A stretch of 64,000 bases of DNA from Pedobacter sp. ok626 (GCF_900100435.1 NZ_FNEX01000009.1:124001-188000), one strand, 5' to 3'. Shown: positions 8,119-16,504, counted from the first letter of the stretch. Numbers and translations: made by a program. The notes: generated from the sequence alone by a model not told the origin.

Positions 8119-9366
8119 TCATTCGGAATTTGGGATCGATTCTGTCAGGATGAGCTGATTTTTCTGATCATAATAAGTGCAAGTCAGCAATGATAAATTC
8201 ACTATCCATCTATCGATTCCTGTTTCTGCACAATGCCTGCAAAAGCTAAGGTAATCTGTTTGCCCCGCCTGATGCATTTTCAAATACTTCATAAACTTTT
8301 TCTTATGACTTACAGCAGCGACGACTAAAGGTTCATACTTTGCCTTGGAGCTTAGCTGATGGCCATTATTCCCGAAATACTGGGTATGACTATCGGATAC
8401 ATAGGTCACAAATTCTTCTACCCCTAATTTTTTGATCGCTTGAATATACTTAGGGAAATCTGCTCCGCTTTTCACTTTTTCATGTTCCTGCTCAATTTGC
8501 GCAATTGTAAAAGATTCATCCTGTAAATCGGTGGATTTTGCTTTGAGTTCCGTTTTAGGTTTATTAAAATGTTCAGAATCCCTCACAACTGACATATCAT
8601 CCCATTCTTTGGTCTGTTCCTGATCTACTGTCCCATCCGCGATTACTGCTCTGAATACCGCCACAGGATTGAAGCTTTTACTATTGATGAGTAGGTTACC
8701 AGCAAATGTCTTTTGTATAAACTGAAATGAAAACATAGAAATACATAAACAGCCTGGTTCTATTTCAAAACTAAGTTCCTGCGCAGGAATAACATTATCT
8801 CCTGAGCCCCTTGGAATTTCAATAGATTGAATCGGACACATCGTTCTATTTCCATAGGTAAGGTCAAACATCCCCACAGCAATGTTTAACAAGCAAGAAC
8901 TTGCTTTTACCGGAAATTTCATATCCTTCGAAACATGGATTTCCGGCAACCTAATGGTCAGGATATTTCCATCGATAGGCTGCTCCGGTTGCACAAAGAA
9001 ATTATCCATTACAGGAGAATCCACATTAAATTCAAAACCATTGAGCCGATCAAAACTGTTGGCTGTAAAATGATAGGTTTCAGATTGAGCGTCGAATGCT
9101 TGTCGCAAAGCCTTTTGTACATCGGTTCTAAAGCGATAAACCATGGTTCCATCATAAAAATCTGTGATGACCCCGTATGCATCTCGCCGAAATTGTTCTG
9201 CCAGCGTACTGGCGATCCCAAATTGAGTTGCTGCTTTGTGTGTGTTTTTAGTTTGCTGTTTTTTTGTCAACCTGGATTTGGCTGTAACCACTTGCATATT
9301 GCGATATTTCTTATAAACAGCAGGTCCTACTATGCCTGTCAGGAATTTTCCGTCAAATTTTGCCAT
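8119..9366 (-). CDS. DUF6266-like N-terminal region fused to DUF1398 C-terminal domain
   Basis: Protein of 415 residues in two parts. Residues 1 to about 265 resemble the DUF6266 family of Bacteroidota: basic start MAKFDGKFLTGIVGPAVYKK, a Lys/Thr-rich stretch, then predicted beta-sandwich segments; its function is unknown. Residues about 280-412 match DUF1398 (the YbcV-type phage-envelope-like family): FTIAQIEQEHEKVKSGADFP, KKLGVEEFVTYVSDSHTQYF, TDYLSFCRHCAETGIDRWIV and TCTYYDQKN. DUF1398 is normally a free protein of about 130 residues, so the fusion is unusual. No signal peptide is seen. No operon partner. Confidence 0.7.
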   Translation of the reverse strand: MAKFDGKFLTGIVGPAVYKKYRNMQVVTAKSRLTKKQQTKNTHKAATQFGIASTLAEQFRRDAYGVITDFYDGTMVYRFRTDVQKALRQAFDAQSETYHFTANSFDRLNGFEFNVDSPVMDNFFVQPEQPIDGNILTIRLPEIHVSKDMKFPVKASSCLLNIAVGMFDLTYGNRTMCPIQSIEIPRGSGDNVIPAQELSFEIEPGCLCISMFSFQFIQKTFAGNLLINSKSFNPVAVFRAVIADGTVDQEQTKEWDDMSVVRDSEHFNKPKTELKAKSTDLQDESFTIAQIEQEHEKVKSGADFPKYIQAIKKLGVEEFVTYVSDSHTQYFGNNGHQLSSKAKYEPLVVAAVSHKKKFMKYLKMHQAGQTDYLSFCRHCAETGIDRWIVNLSLLTCTYYDQKNQLILTESIPNSE

Positions 9367-9633
9367 GATCTATATGTTTTTTATAAATAAACATCTGAGC
9401 TAAGATAGCGTTCGGATAGCGTACTACAAAATTTAAAGTTAAAAAAAATTAAAAAGGGATCATACTCCATATTTTTATAGAAAAAGATGGAGTATAGTTG
9501 CTGTATACTTGGACTATACTTGGAGTATTACACTACTCAGACCGGTCGCTGTCTTATCCGTACATAGCTCTTTTAGGAGTCGACACTGTAACACTCTTTG
9601 GGATTTGGCGTCAAAATACAAATGTAATGTCAG
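9367..9633. other. Intergenic region between divergent genes, with short repeats
   Basis: The region separates two divergent genes and must hold both promoters. An inverted repeat ATACTCCAT...ATGGAGTAT is followed by two direct copies of CTATACTTGGA-like sequence (about 9465-9530). It could be an operator, but nothing identifies the binding protein. Confidence 0.3.
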
Positions 9634-10530
9634 ATGAAAAAAATTCTAACAATAGCCACCCATCTAGTAGTTTTTTTTACTAGTACCTATGCACAAAGCA
9701 CTTCAAGTATAGAGAATACAGCGCTCAATCGCATATTAGCGGCTAAGGACAGCCTCTTTTTTGATATTGCATTGAACAGTTGCAAGGTTCAACACTTACC
9801 CGATCTTTTTACTACCGATTTCGTATTTCTGCATGATCAAGGACTACATCAACAAACCTACGCCCAATCCAGTGCGGATTTTTTTAAACGCATAGCCGCT
9901 ACCTGCGGGAAAGTAAAGATGCGCCGCGAAGTTGCCAACTTACAGAGTTTCCGGTTAAATGAGATCACGGCTGTACAAACTGGTGTGCAGCGCTTTTATG
10001 TAGATATTAAACCAGTCGAAGAATCAAAATTTACCCGTCATTGGCGCAGAGAAAGAGGCATCTGGAAAATGGCAGATGAAACCGATTACATGGTCAACAA
10101 TCAGCCCAGTTCCGACCCTGGCAATCGATATGTGCCAGGGCTCTATGTACCCGCATCAGCGGAACTATATCATACCATTGCTAAAATGGATAGTATTTAT
10201 TTCGATACCTATAACCGTTGTAAGATCGCCCAAATGGATTCACTTACTGCAGACGATATTGAATTCTATCACGACCGCGGAGGCTTTTCACACTCAAAAA
10301 AGGAATTACTCGCATCTATACAAAAGAACATCTGTGGCAAGGTGACTCGTATTCTTACACCAGGCAGCATGGAAGTTTACGAAATACCGGGTTATGGCGC
10401 AGTCCAATTCGGCTATCATAGCTTTCGCAATGTCAATGAGCCTGGAGAAAGTCATCCGAGCAAGTTTGTTACCCTGTGGCGATTAAAAAATGGCCAGTGG
10501 CAAATCACACGAGTAATCAGTTTGCATTGA
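9634..10530 (+). CDS. Secreted protein with two NTF2-like (DUF4440) domains
   Basis: Protein of 298 residues with signal peptide (MKKILTIATHLVVFFTSTYAQ) and two repeated NTF2-like folds. Unit 1 covers about residues 30-155 (LAAKDSLFFDIALNSCKVQHL, FTTDFVFLHDQGLHQQTYAQ, FTRHWRRERGIWKMADETDY) and unit 2 about residues 170-298 (IAKMDSIYFDTYNRCKIAQM, DDIEFYHDRGGFSHSKKELL, FVTLWRLKNGQWQITRVISL). Both units keep the D-(F/Y)HD pattern. DUF4440 domains are found in many secreted proteins of unknown activity. The tandem arrangement could form an internal dimer, since NTF2-like domains usually dimerise. Confidence 0.82.
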   Translation: MKKILTIATHLVVFFTSTYAQSTSSIENTALNRILAAKDSLFFDIALNSCKVQHLPDLFTTDFVFLHDQGLHQQTYAQSSADFFKRIAATCGKVKMRREVANLQSFRLNEITAVQTGVQRFYVDIKPVEESKFTRHWRRERGIWKMADETDYMVNNQPSSDPGNRYVPGLYVPASAELYHTIAKMDSIYFDTYNRCKIAQMDSLTADDIEFYHDRGGFSHSKKELLASIQKNICGKVTRILTPGSMEVYEIPGYGAVQFGYHSFRNVNEPGESHPSKFVTLWRLKNGQWQITRVISLH

Positions 10531-10640
10531 TTAAAGATTCCGGCTTTACTCCTACGTAGCTTGCAATGTGATAGTATTGCTGCAATTGCTCCCAGACCTG
10601 GAGAAGTGTTGCTAAGGATAAAATCCGTGTCGCTCAATTA
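10530..10640 (-). pseudogene. Remnant of a Crp/Fnr-family regulator (C-terminal HTH piece)
   Basis: Read leftwards, the frame gives TRILSLATLLQVWEQLQQYY followed by HIASYVGVKPESL, which matches the recognition helix region of Crp/Fnr regulators (usual form IASYLGITPESLSRIR). The arginine-rich end is lost and stops interrupt the frame upstream. No cNMP-binding domain is found in the next 300 bp. A decayed gene end, called at moderate confidence. Confidence 0.4.
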
Positions 10641-10953
10641 TTTGAATGTATTACTGACAAGTGGTAATTTCTATAAAGCTACTGTCCCGTCCTGAAATCA
10701 CAAGATTGCGAAGTCGCAATTGAATAGCGGAGACAACTTTCAAGTATATTTCATAAATTAGATTTGCAGCTTCAGAACGAGGTCGGCAAGTAAATTGGCA
10801 CTTATCCTGAGTCCTTCCTGAAATCTGATCCGGATGCATGAGGTCCATGTTTTGTGATTGGACATTTGATGAATTGATTGGTGATCCTATCTGGGAATCC
10901 CGTACAGAAATTACTTGTCGTTTATTTTAATTTGTTTGTAAACTCCCAACCTA
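10641..10953. other. Intergenic stretch without a recognisable gene
   Basis: Only short frames without family features occur here. It may contain further debris of the Crp/Fnr remnant to its left, but I could not read a convincing reading frame. Confidence 0.5.
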
Positions 10954-11463
10954 TCATGAAATTTTAGCAAGTACCTGGTCTCTGCGGTTTGATAAGCTAC
11001 CGCCCACTTCAATTACCTCAATACCAAAATCCCCAATCCAATCGTATAGTAAATTATTAACCCGGCTTCTGAGTTTTGGAAGATCTGTCTGACGGCAAGC
11101 TATCAGATCAGGTTCCTCAATTGGAACAAACACGAGAAGGTCAATTCCAGCAATCACCGATTGAGCAGCTTCAAAGAGCAATTGAATGTTCATACCTGGG
11201 ACTATAACATGCAGATAGGCTAAAATATCAATAACACATCTGTCAAATATCACATTATCTTCACTTTTAGAAACCAGTCTGGCCGAATAATTAAACTGCT
11301 CAATAAAATCTTCAGCAGTAGGGATTTCTGAGAATTCATGCCCTGATGTTTCCAGTTGATAGTATGGTTCCATCTCAAGTATATAACCAGGAAGATTCAT
11401 CAGGAGTTCTTCAGCCAGGGTTGATTTTCCCACCCTGTGAGCACCGACAATTGCAATTCTCAT
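10954..11463 (-). CDS. P-loop NTPase / AAA-type nucleotide kinase-like protein
   Basis: Protein of 169 residues starting with MRIAIVGAHRVGKSTLAEEL, a Walker A loop (GAHRVGKST) close to the N-terminus. A Walker B-like strand is NVIFDRCVIDILAYL (with FDR, as in small-molecule kinases) and a second hydrophobic strand is IDLLVFVPIEEPD. This is the layout of the AAA_28/nucleoside-kinase-like ATPases that phosphorylate small molecules, but the substrate cannot be deduced. Single gene, ending next to the first diverged tRNA-Lys attachment copy at 11594. Confidence 0.75.
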   Translation of the reverse strand: MRIAIVGAHRVGKSTLAEELLMNLPGYILEMEPYYQLETSGHEFSEIPTAEDFIEQFNYSARLVSKSEDNVIFDRCVIDILAYLHVIVPGMNIQLLFEAAQSVIAGIDLLVFVPIEEPDLIACRQTDLPKLRSRVNNLLYDWIGDFGIEVIEVGGSLSNRRDQVLAKIS

Positions 11464-11550
11464 AGTTTACACTTTATTCCTCCAGATAGCTATTATTACT
11501 AATTCTTTCCATCAAATTTACCATTTGTATATGTAGGATTTCCTCAAAAC

Positions 11551-11588
11551 AAAAAAGCCTTACAATCCATTGATTTTAAGACTTTTTT
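11551..11588. terminator. Degenerate terminator left of attachment copy A
   Basis: Imperfect hairpin (AAAAAAGCCTTA... and ...TAAGACTTTTTT) that keeps the loop bases of the tRNA-Lys terminators at 3725 and 63291. It is the leftmost of the terminator-plus-core units. Confidence 0.5.
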
Positions 11589-11593
11589 TATAC

Positions 11594-11730
11594 GTGATCC
11601 CGCTGGGATTCGAACCTAGTCCTGAAATCTACGTTTAAATAGTATTTAGAGGTGTTTTATAATTCGACTCAACGAATCGCTCACCATTTATTTTGTACGT
11701 TTTAGCTGCAATTGCTATAAAATAAATATA
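11594..11730. repeat. Diverged tRNA-Lys 3'-end copy A (attachment-site remnant)
   Basis: The first 24 bp repeat the acceptor/T-arm end of tRNA-Lys almost exactly (GATCCCGCTGGGATTCG and flanks). After that the tRNA body is replaced by about 110 bp shared with copies at 38425 and 41424, including the inverted repeat ATTCGACTCAACGAAT and the segment TTAGCTGCAATTGCT. This is the form of an att site left by integration into a tRNA 3' end, with the element lying to the right. Confidence 0.75.
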
Positions 11731-11774
11731 GGGACTTTTGGTCAAAAATTATTTAATTATTTATAATGGAACGA

Positions 11775-12134
11775 TTAATAAGCTTGGATTAGGACTTCAG
11801 CTGGTATATGAAGTATATCCGTTAATTTCCGAATCATAGAAAGACTTAGTTTTCTTTTCCCTGATAGGACTTCAGACTTTCTTGAACGTGTACCTAACAA
11901 ATCACTTAGTTCATTTTCAGATAAGTTCATTTGTTCCATTCGAAACTTTATAGCTTCTATTGGATTTGGATAAGAAACAGGATAATGTACCTGTTCATAT
12001 TCTTTGATTAATAGGCTTAAGATTTCTAATTCATCAGAAATTGCAGAGCCCTCTACGATATCAGTTTGCATCAACTCATATACATGAGCCAGAGCATCAT
12101 CGTATTCTTTCTCAGTTTTAATTGGTTTTAACAT
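11775..12134 (-). CDS. higA: HigA-type antitoxin with XRE HTH
   Basis: Antitoxin of 119 residues. The N-terminal arm (MLKPIKTEKEYDDALAHVYE) and the XRE-type HTH at about 65-119 (MNLSENELSDLLGTRSRKSE, VLSGKRKLSLSMIRKLTDIL) are typical of HigA proteins that neutralise HigB and repress their own operon. It overlaps the end of the toxin gene at 12118 by 17 bp, in the toxin-first order usual for higBA. It sits 45 bp right of attachment copy A, where addiction modules often stabilise integrated DNA. Confidence 0.88.
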   Translation of the reverse strand: MLKPIKTEKEYDDALAHVYELMQTDIVEGSAISDELEILSLLIKEYEQVHYPVSYPNPIEAIKFRMEQMNLSENELSDLLGTRSRKSEVLSGKRKLSLSMIRKLTDILHIPAEVLIQAY

Positions 12135-12429
12135 AACTAATTGTTTTAGCGTTTATTTTATCATATTGATTATGCGATCCAAACCAGACAATAAAAACAA
12201 TTTTTAATCGATATTCTATATCTACGATTAAGCGGTAACTATTACCATGGATATTAAATACAACTCTTTTTTCATTAAGTATAGAAGCATTTTTATATTG
12301 TGCTTTTAATTCATTTGGATTATTCCATAGTGCAGAAGCAGCTTCTTCATACCAGCTTAATAATGCTTGTTCTGCCTGATGGAATTCATCAATATAATCT
12401 TTTAGAGTTTTTATTGCTATCACTCGCAT
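12118..12429 (-). CDS. higB: HigB-type mRNA interferase toxin
   Basis: RelE-superfamily toxin of about 103 residues that cleaves translated mRNA at the ribosome. The family pattern is visible: MRVIAIKTLKDYIDEFHQAE, a Trp-rich helix (ALLSWYEEAASALWNNPNEL), then NEKRVVFNIHGNSYRLIVDI, the IVFIVWFGSHNQYDKI strand and the closing YDKINAKTI. I use the ATG at 12429 (MRVIAIK); another ATG nine bases upstream is possible. It precedes and overlaps the antitoxin gene by 17 bp, forming a higBA operon. Confidence 0.88.
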   Translation of the reverse strand: MRVIAIKTLKDYIDEFHQAEQALLSWYEEAASALWNNPNELKAQYKNASILNEKRVVFNIHGNSYRLIVDIEYRLKIVFIVWFGSHNQYDKINAKTISYVKTN

Positions 12430-12482
12430 ATTTAACAAAGATACTAAAATGTTCCCAAAACGGGAACGTTCTGTTTTATTAA

Positions 12483-12725
12483 TTTCTTTTTTCTAATTTA
12501 TGGATGTATACGGATAGCGATCTTAAAAACTCAATAATGTCTTATCCGTGTGCGGCTTGTCTTAATTGAATAGCCTGTTATGATTGTCCAGAAGAATTTG
12601 AGCTTTTACTTTTTTTCTGAACATCAAAAATTCTATAACAGAACATACTAAGTAAATTATTGAAGGTTAACCAGCCAGATCCTAAATACAATTTTCCTCA
12701 TATCTTACCCTATTAATATCCTCTT
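12483..12725. other. Stretch without gene between higB promoter region and pseudogene
   Basis: A+T-rich DNA. I see no ORF with family features and no strong repeats. The higBA promoter should lie at its left side (12430-12480). Confidence 0.4.
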
Positions 12726-12729
12726 AATT

Positions 12730-13055
12730 ACCTGATTACCTCAAAATTCGTCTTACCTTTTGGGATATGAAGATAAAGACTGATAAAACTAGCTATAACA
12801 TTACCGTCCTCATCTTTATATTTCGACCATAGCGCAGATTCACCTCTTAACCTCTTATCAAGAGATCCAAACTTGTTTGTAGGCATTTTCTGTTTTGGTT
12901 AGTAATTCTTTCTGATCTAATTTACTTAAATCCGTACTGCTTTCCCAGCCTTTATTTTCATAGGGTATATTTGCATCAAAAGTAAAGCTGCACTCGTAAT
13001 AATCTTTATCTTTCCCAATAAAGGTTTTGCCATCAGCTTCGGTTAAACTGCTGTG
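12730..13055 (-). pseudogene. Frameshifted gene remnant of unknown family
   Basis: Two adjacent reading frames on the - strand look coding but do not join. The upstream one reads DIKHSSLTEADGKTFIGKDK, FTFDANIPYENKGWESS and KQVWIS-stop; the next frame takes over with GSLDKRLRGESALWSKYKDE and SFISLYLHIPKGKTNFEVI before a stop. A single frameshift near 12870 would join them. There is no start codon upstream (a stop precedes DIKH), so the 5' end is also lost. Family not recognised. Confidence 0.5.
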
Positions 13056-13249
13056 TTTAATGTCTTAGCCCCCTCTCCTTGCTGGCTTTCAGTTTGGGGA
13101 TATAGCTTATAAGTAATAGTTTGTTTGCCACTTCTGTTTATCGCAGAATAGTATGATACTTTTTACTGCAATTATTTAATTGAGGAAGAAGGAATAGACT
13201 CTTTTTTAGGAAAAATTGTCATTGACAAAACTGATACTATTTCATCCGA

Positions 13250-13960
13250 CTATTGTACACTAAAGCGCTTCAGGCTCCCATCCGAATTAAATTCTATGGA
13301 ATAGCGTTCACGGCTACCATTAATAGTTGCAGGAAACCAACGTATTCGTTTATCCCATATGGAAGCATAAACACTATTGATCGGTTTAGCGCCTTCAACT
13401 TCATTTACTTTTTGATTGTAGTTTTTTGCCACTTTAAAAGCAGTGATAAAACTTATGCTATCCAGGGGAACCATTCTGTTGGCAGCTTCAGCTCTTGCAG
13501 ATAATTGCACTGGTACAGGTGCCAACCATTCCCCTTCTTTGTAGCTGTATTGATCTACGTACATAGGATTAGCAGGATGCTGCAACATCACATTGATACT
13601 GCCATCATCATAAAAATGAATACTTTGATAGATGAAGATTTCCTTTCCAGCATATTGCGGAAGCTGCCTGAGTTCTTCTTCGGCTTTTTCAAGCCCCCGG
13701 CGATCACTTAGGAACTTCTTACTTTCCCCATCCAGATGTACCTCGATATGCTGATTGGTATGGGTCTGGATCATTGAATTAACCATGGTAATCTGCGAAT
13801 CGATAATTTTTTTGATATCAGGTCTTTCAATTCCCTTATTTATTATTTTCCGGGTTGTGGTATCAAGAGGGTGCAAAGTCTCCTGAATGCTCTTGTTTAC
13901 CTGATTACAGCCAAAGAAACTGAACAGGCAAATGCTGGTAACTGTTAAAAAATATCTCAT
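13250..13960 (-). CDS. Hypothetical lipoprotein (last gene of five-gene operon)
   Basis: Protein of 236 residues with a lipoprotein signal (MRYFLTVTSICLFSFFGCNQ, cysteine at 18). The mature part is soluble and mixed alpha/beta: a helical region (IKKIIDSQITMVNSMIQTHT), then a beta-rich part (GKEIFIYQSIHFYDDGSINV, RERYSIEFNSDGSLKRFSV). I do not recognise a family. It follows the 335-residue membrane protein gene by only 3 bp and is the last of five closely packed genes, so it probably works at the membrane with their products. Confidence 0.65.
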   Translation of the reverse strand: MRYFLTVTSICLFSFFGCNQVNKSIQETLHPLDTTTRKIINKGIERPDIKKIIDSQITMVNSMIQTHTNQHIEVHLDGESKKFLSDRRGLEKAEEELRQLPQYAGKEIFIYQSIHFYDDGSINVMLQHPANPMYVDQYSYKEGEWLAPVPVQLSARAEAANRMVPLDSISFITAFKVAKNYNQKVNEVEGAKPINSVYASIWDKRIRWFPATINGSRERYSIEFNSDGSLKRFSVQ

Positions 13961-13963
13961 GAC

Positions 13964-14971
13964 TTAATCATTTAATTCATCTAAATCGTAAGCAAGGGCA
14001 ATTCGGCTGGGATCTTCGGGAAGGTAAAAGATATCTAACTGCTCTTGCTTGGTTAGGTCAAGTTGAAGAAGGCCAATCGTTTTTTTCAGACTTGTGCGAT
14101 GTAATTGCCTCTTGTTATCGTGATACTCCAATTCAAACCTGATTTGAGGCTGTTCATTAATATAAACTCCAGTTTGGCTCGCATTGATAAGCTTAGCTGA
14201 AGTTCTACGTCCTTTAAACTTAATCAAGATCAATTCGTTAACCCTGCCTATATAACGTTTCAACAGTCTTGCCAGGATTCTGTAGCAAAAAAGTATGAGG
14301 GGACAAACGATAAGTGGGTGTCCGAAGCTAAGAAAACGCCAGCCAGCTCCCCTGCTTTCATCAGCATAGGCATAACCGTAATACCAAATAACAAGCGCAA
14401 GGAAGATAGCCCAGCCCAGTATCTTAAGTAAGAGTACAGGTATTTTGAGCCTGACCTCAGCATTGGCAAAAATAAAATAAGGACTGCGTTTCATGCTTTG
14501 ATCAAGCAGTAGGTCTACCCTCTTACCTTTTTCAAAGCGGCGCTCGTAAGGTTTGGCATCATGTACAGTAGTATTAACCAAAACAGTGGTATCGGCAAGG
14601 TTTTTAAAAGAAAGTTTTAATGCATAACTGTCGATCCCGGCGTAAGGTTTAGCAGTCTTTTCTGCGGATAATATTTCCGCCTTTCGAAGTACACCATCTG
14701 CTTTGATTTGTTCGATATTCCGTTTCTCTCTGAAAACGGAGCCTATCCAGTTTTTGAAATATCCGGTGAATAGCAAACACCAAAGTGCGACAGAAATCCC
14801 AAGCATAATCAAGGCTGTAACCGGGCTTTTCTCCAGGAAATGAGTTTCTTCGCTACCATCCTGCGTACCATAATAAATGATCATAGGAAATGGTAGGGCA
14901 AAAAAGGTCAAATACACCAGCCAAAAACTATTCCATATGGTAACAAAGGTTCGTTTCATAGCTTTACACAT
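13964..14971 (-). CDS. Membrane protein with four TM helices and a DUF3592-like domain
   Basis: Protein of 335 residues. Helices 1-2 are FWLVYLTFFALPFPMIIYYG and ALIMLGISVALWCLLFTGYF. Between helices 2 and 3 lies a beta-rich domain similar to DUF3592 (ADGVLRKAEILSAEKTAKPY, LKLSFKNLADTTVLVNTTVH, VDLLLDQSMKRSPYF). Helices 3-4 are LLLKILGWAIFLALVIWYYG and PLIVCPLILFCYRILARLL. The C-terminal part repeats the beta pattern (TSAKLINASQTGVYINEQPQ, LFYLPEDPSRIALAYD-like end). DUF3592 domains have no known activity. The N-terminus could be MCKAMKRTF or the internal MKRTF. Confidence 0.65.
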   Translation of the reverse strand: MCKAMKRTFVTIWNSFWLVYLTFFALPFPMIIYYGTQDGSEETHFLEKSPVTALIMLGISVALWCLLFTGYFKNWIGSVFREKRNIEQIKADGVLRKAEILSAEKTAKPYAGIDSYALKLSFKNLADTTVLVNTTVHDAKPYERRFEKGKRVDLLLDQSMKRSPYFIFANAEVRLKIPVLLLKILGWAIFLALVIWYYGYAYADESRGAGWRFLSFGHPLIVCPLILFCYRILARLLKRYIGRVNELILIKFKGRRTSAKLINASQTGVYINEQPQIRFELEYHDNKRQLHRTSLKKTIGLLQLDLTKQEQLDIFYLPEDPSRIALAYDLDELND

Positions 14972-15475
14972 TTATTGTCGTTCTACATGGGGTTGCAAAA
15001 TCTGGTGTATTTTGACTAGTACTTCTGTTTCATAGCGTTGCTGCTCCTCTATACCTTTACGACTACCCGAAAAGTAATCACTGATCGCGTAGTTATTTCC
15101 ATACCGATCTTTTTGATTCGATAGCACATAATGTGGTTCACAATTATCGGTTTCGAGCAGAATATAAACTTCATCGAAGTTCATGAGCTTTCGAATAAAC
15201 AGTCCTGGTACCTTTTGGTATACTTTTCTTTGATTTAAATCAAACACATAGGTAAGGTTAAGCCTGAACACAAAATCATAAATCGCGTAAGCTGCGCAAA
15301 AAATACCGATACTGACCGTGAGTCTGTATACCTCAGTATTTACCACAAAGAAATGTGGTAACAAGATACAAATTATAGCCAGCAGCGTAAAAATAATAAT
15401 CTTATTTCTGTAACGTTTATTGGGCTGTAAACTAATCTTTTGATCGTTAACATTGAAAATCCAGGGCTTCGTCAT
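14972..15475 (-). CDS. Hypothetical membrane protein with two TM helices (167 aa)
   Basis: After a short cytoplasmic N-terminus (WIFNVNDQKISLQPNKRY) come two hydrophobic helices (KIIIFTLLAIICILLPHFFV and SIGIFCAAYAIYDFVF), then a soluble part with beta strands (FDLNQRKVYQKVPGLFIRKL, FDEVYILLETDNCEPHYVLS). The arrangement of two helices followed by a PH-like strand domain resembles the next gene upstream, so the two may be paralogues. Its start overlaps the stop of that gene by 4 bp (ATGA), showing translational coupling. Confidence 0.6.
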   Translation of the reverse strand: MTKPWIFNVNDQKISLQPNKRYRNKIIIFTLLAIICILLPHFFVVNTEVYRLTVSIGIFCAAYAIYDFVFRLNLTYVFDLNQRKVYQKVPGLFIRKLMNFDEVYILLETDNCEPHYVLSNQKDRYGNNYAISDYFSGSRKGIEEQQRYETEVLVKIHQILQPHVERQ

Positions 15476-15957
15476 TGCCGGCCTGAATTCTGGGCATTTG
15501 CAATTTCCATAATCTGAGCTGTTTCGTCTATTACAGTTTGCAAAGGCCTGGTCACAAACATGGTTTGATGCAGCAGCAGGTTGAGTCTTTTTCCTTTTGG
15601 AGCCAGGATTAGTGTCGCTGTTGCATTAAGAGTGATCAAAAATGTCTGTTTAGAGATGAGAAAACTATCGAAATCATCAAAATGAAACACCTTTGGTTTG
15701 ATAAAAAAAAATGATTGAGCTACGATGGTACGATTTTGTACGTCAAACGTGGTAGTAGCGCCGGCACGTAACAGCAGTATAACTCCCAGAATGCCCATCA
15801 AGGCCATCAACCATTTACTACCCTTTGTATTTTCTCCGTATAGGAACGCAAGGGCCGCACATGCCAATAAAAAAAATGCAAAAGCATAGTACAATGTACG
15901 TTGAGGTATTTTAACGTACACATCTCCTTCTTTTGTAAAATATTTAAATGATTTCAT
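15472..15957 (-). CDS. Hypothetical membrane protein with two TM helices (161 aa)
   Basis: Protein with a short N-terminal strand (FKYFTKEGDVYVKIPQRTLY), two membrane helices (YAFAFFLLACAALAFLYGE and WLMALMGILGVILLLRAGA) and a beta-rich C-terminal domain (TFDVQNRTIVAQSFFFIKPK, FHFDDFDSFLISKQTFLITL). The motif where a strand of the form F-D-x-x-N/R-x starts right after helix 2 is shared with the 167-residue neighbour. No family recognised. It overlaps both neighbours by 4 bp. Confidence 0.6.
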   Translation of the reverse strand: MKSFKYFTKEGDVYVKIPQRTLYYAFAFFLLACAALAFLYGENTKGSKWLMALMGILGVILLLRAGATTTFDVQNRTIVAQSFFFIKPKVFHFDDFDSFLISKQTFLITLNATATLILAPKGKRLNLLLHQTMFVTRPLQTVIDETAQIMEIANAQNSGRQ

Positions 15958-16274
15958 ATAAACGTAAATCTATGTTCGAACATTCTGCCAATTAAAGGAA
16001 CTGGTTTTTTGGCCATATTGGCTGCATTGATGATGCCCATAATCCATAAAATAACGATTAACCAACCCAGCAGACCTAAAAAAGATAAGCCTGGTACAAT
16101 ATGAGCAATGACATTGAGTACCATGCTTAAAAGTATACTCACAATCGCGAGTCCTAAAGACTGTTTTAAATGGTACTTAAGCAGGTCGTCGGCCTTGTCC
16201 TTTCCTTTTAGGTAAGCGATCAACCACCCGATCAGGGTGATGTAGGCTACCATAGATAATGTTTTGTTGTTCAT
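15954..16274 (-). CDS. DUF4870 / Tic20-like small membrane protein
   Basis: Protein of 106 residues with three hydrophobic segments: MVAYITLIGWLIAYLKG, LGLAIVSILLSMVLNVIAHI and LGLLGWLIVILWIMGIINAA. The pattern with charged YLKGKDKADDLLKYHLKQSL between helices 1 and 2 is typical of the DUF4870 (Tic20-like) family. It is the first gene of the operon 16274-13250, whose members join by 4-bp overlaps or a 3-bp gap. The divergent gene at 16505 encodes a TPR/HTH protein that may control it. Confidence 0.75.
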   Translation of the reverse strand: MNNKTLSMVAYITLIGWLIAYLKGKDKADDLLKYHLKQSLGLAIVSILLSMVLNVIAHIVPGLSFLGLLGWLIVILWIMGIINAANMAKKPVPLIGRMFEHRFTFI

Positions 16275-16504
16275 TCCCGTATTTTTTTTGGCTTTATTGT
16301 TTTAGCAAAGCTCCGATCTGGTACAATGGGATACAAGTTTTAAGAGACTACAAAAGGTCTACCTGTGTGCTAATCGGCGTCTACAATACGTCTACATACC
16401 CAAACAATCAACTGACAAACAAATCATTAACGACAAGCCATTGCCTGTATTTTTTATTTGTTTTGCCCCTGCGCTTATCAATTTATAATTAAATTTGGGC
16501 ACCT

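Noticed and set aside
9540..9570. Recurring CTTATCCGTA-like words (near 9550, 12541, 19105) as a regulatory site
   Set aside because: Too short and scattered at unrelated positions; may be chance.
11594..11730. Possible tmRNA or tRNA-like RNA gene in attachment copies A, B and C
   Set aside because: The acceptor 5' strand, D-arm and anticodon arm cannot be formed; only the 3' tRNA part is conserved, which an attachment site explains better.
11640..11740. Reading frame through attachment copy A (for example AAKTYKINGE) as the end of a gene
   Set aside because: Stops interrupt the same frame in copies B and C; similarity among copies is at DNA level.
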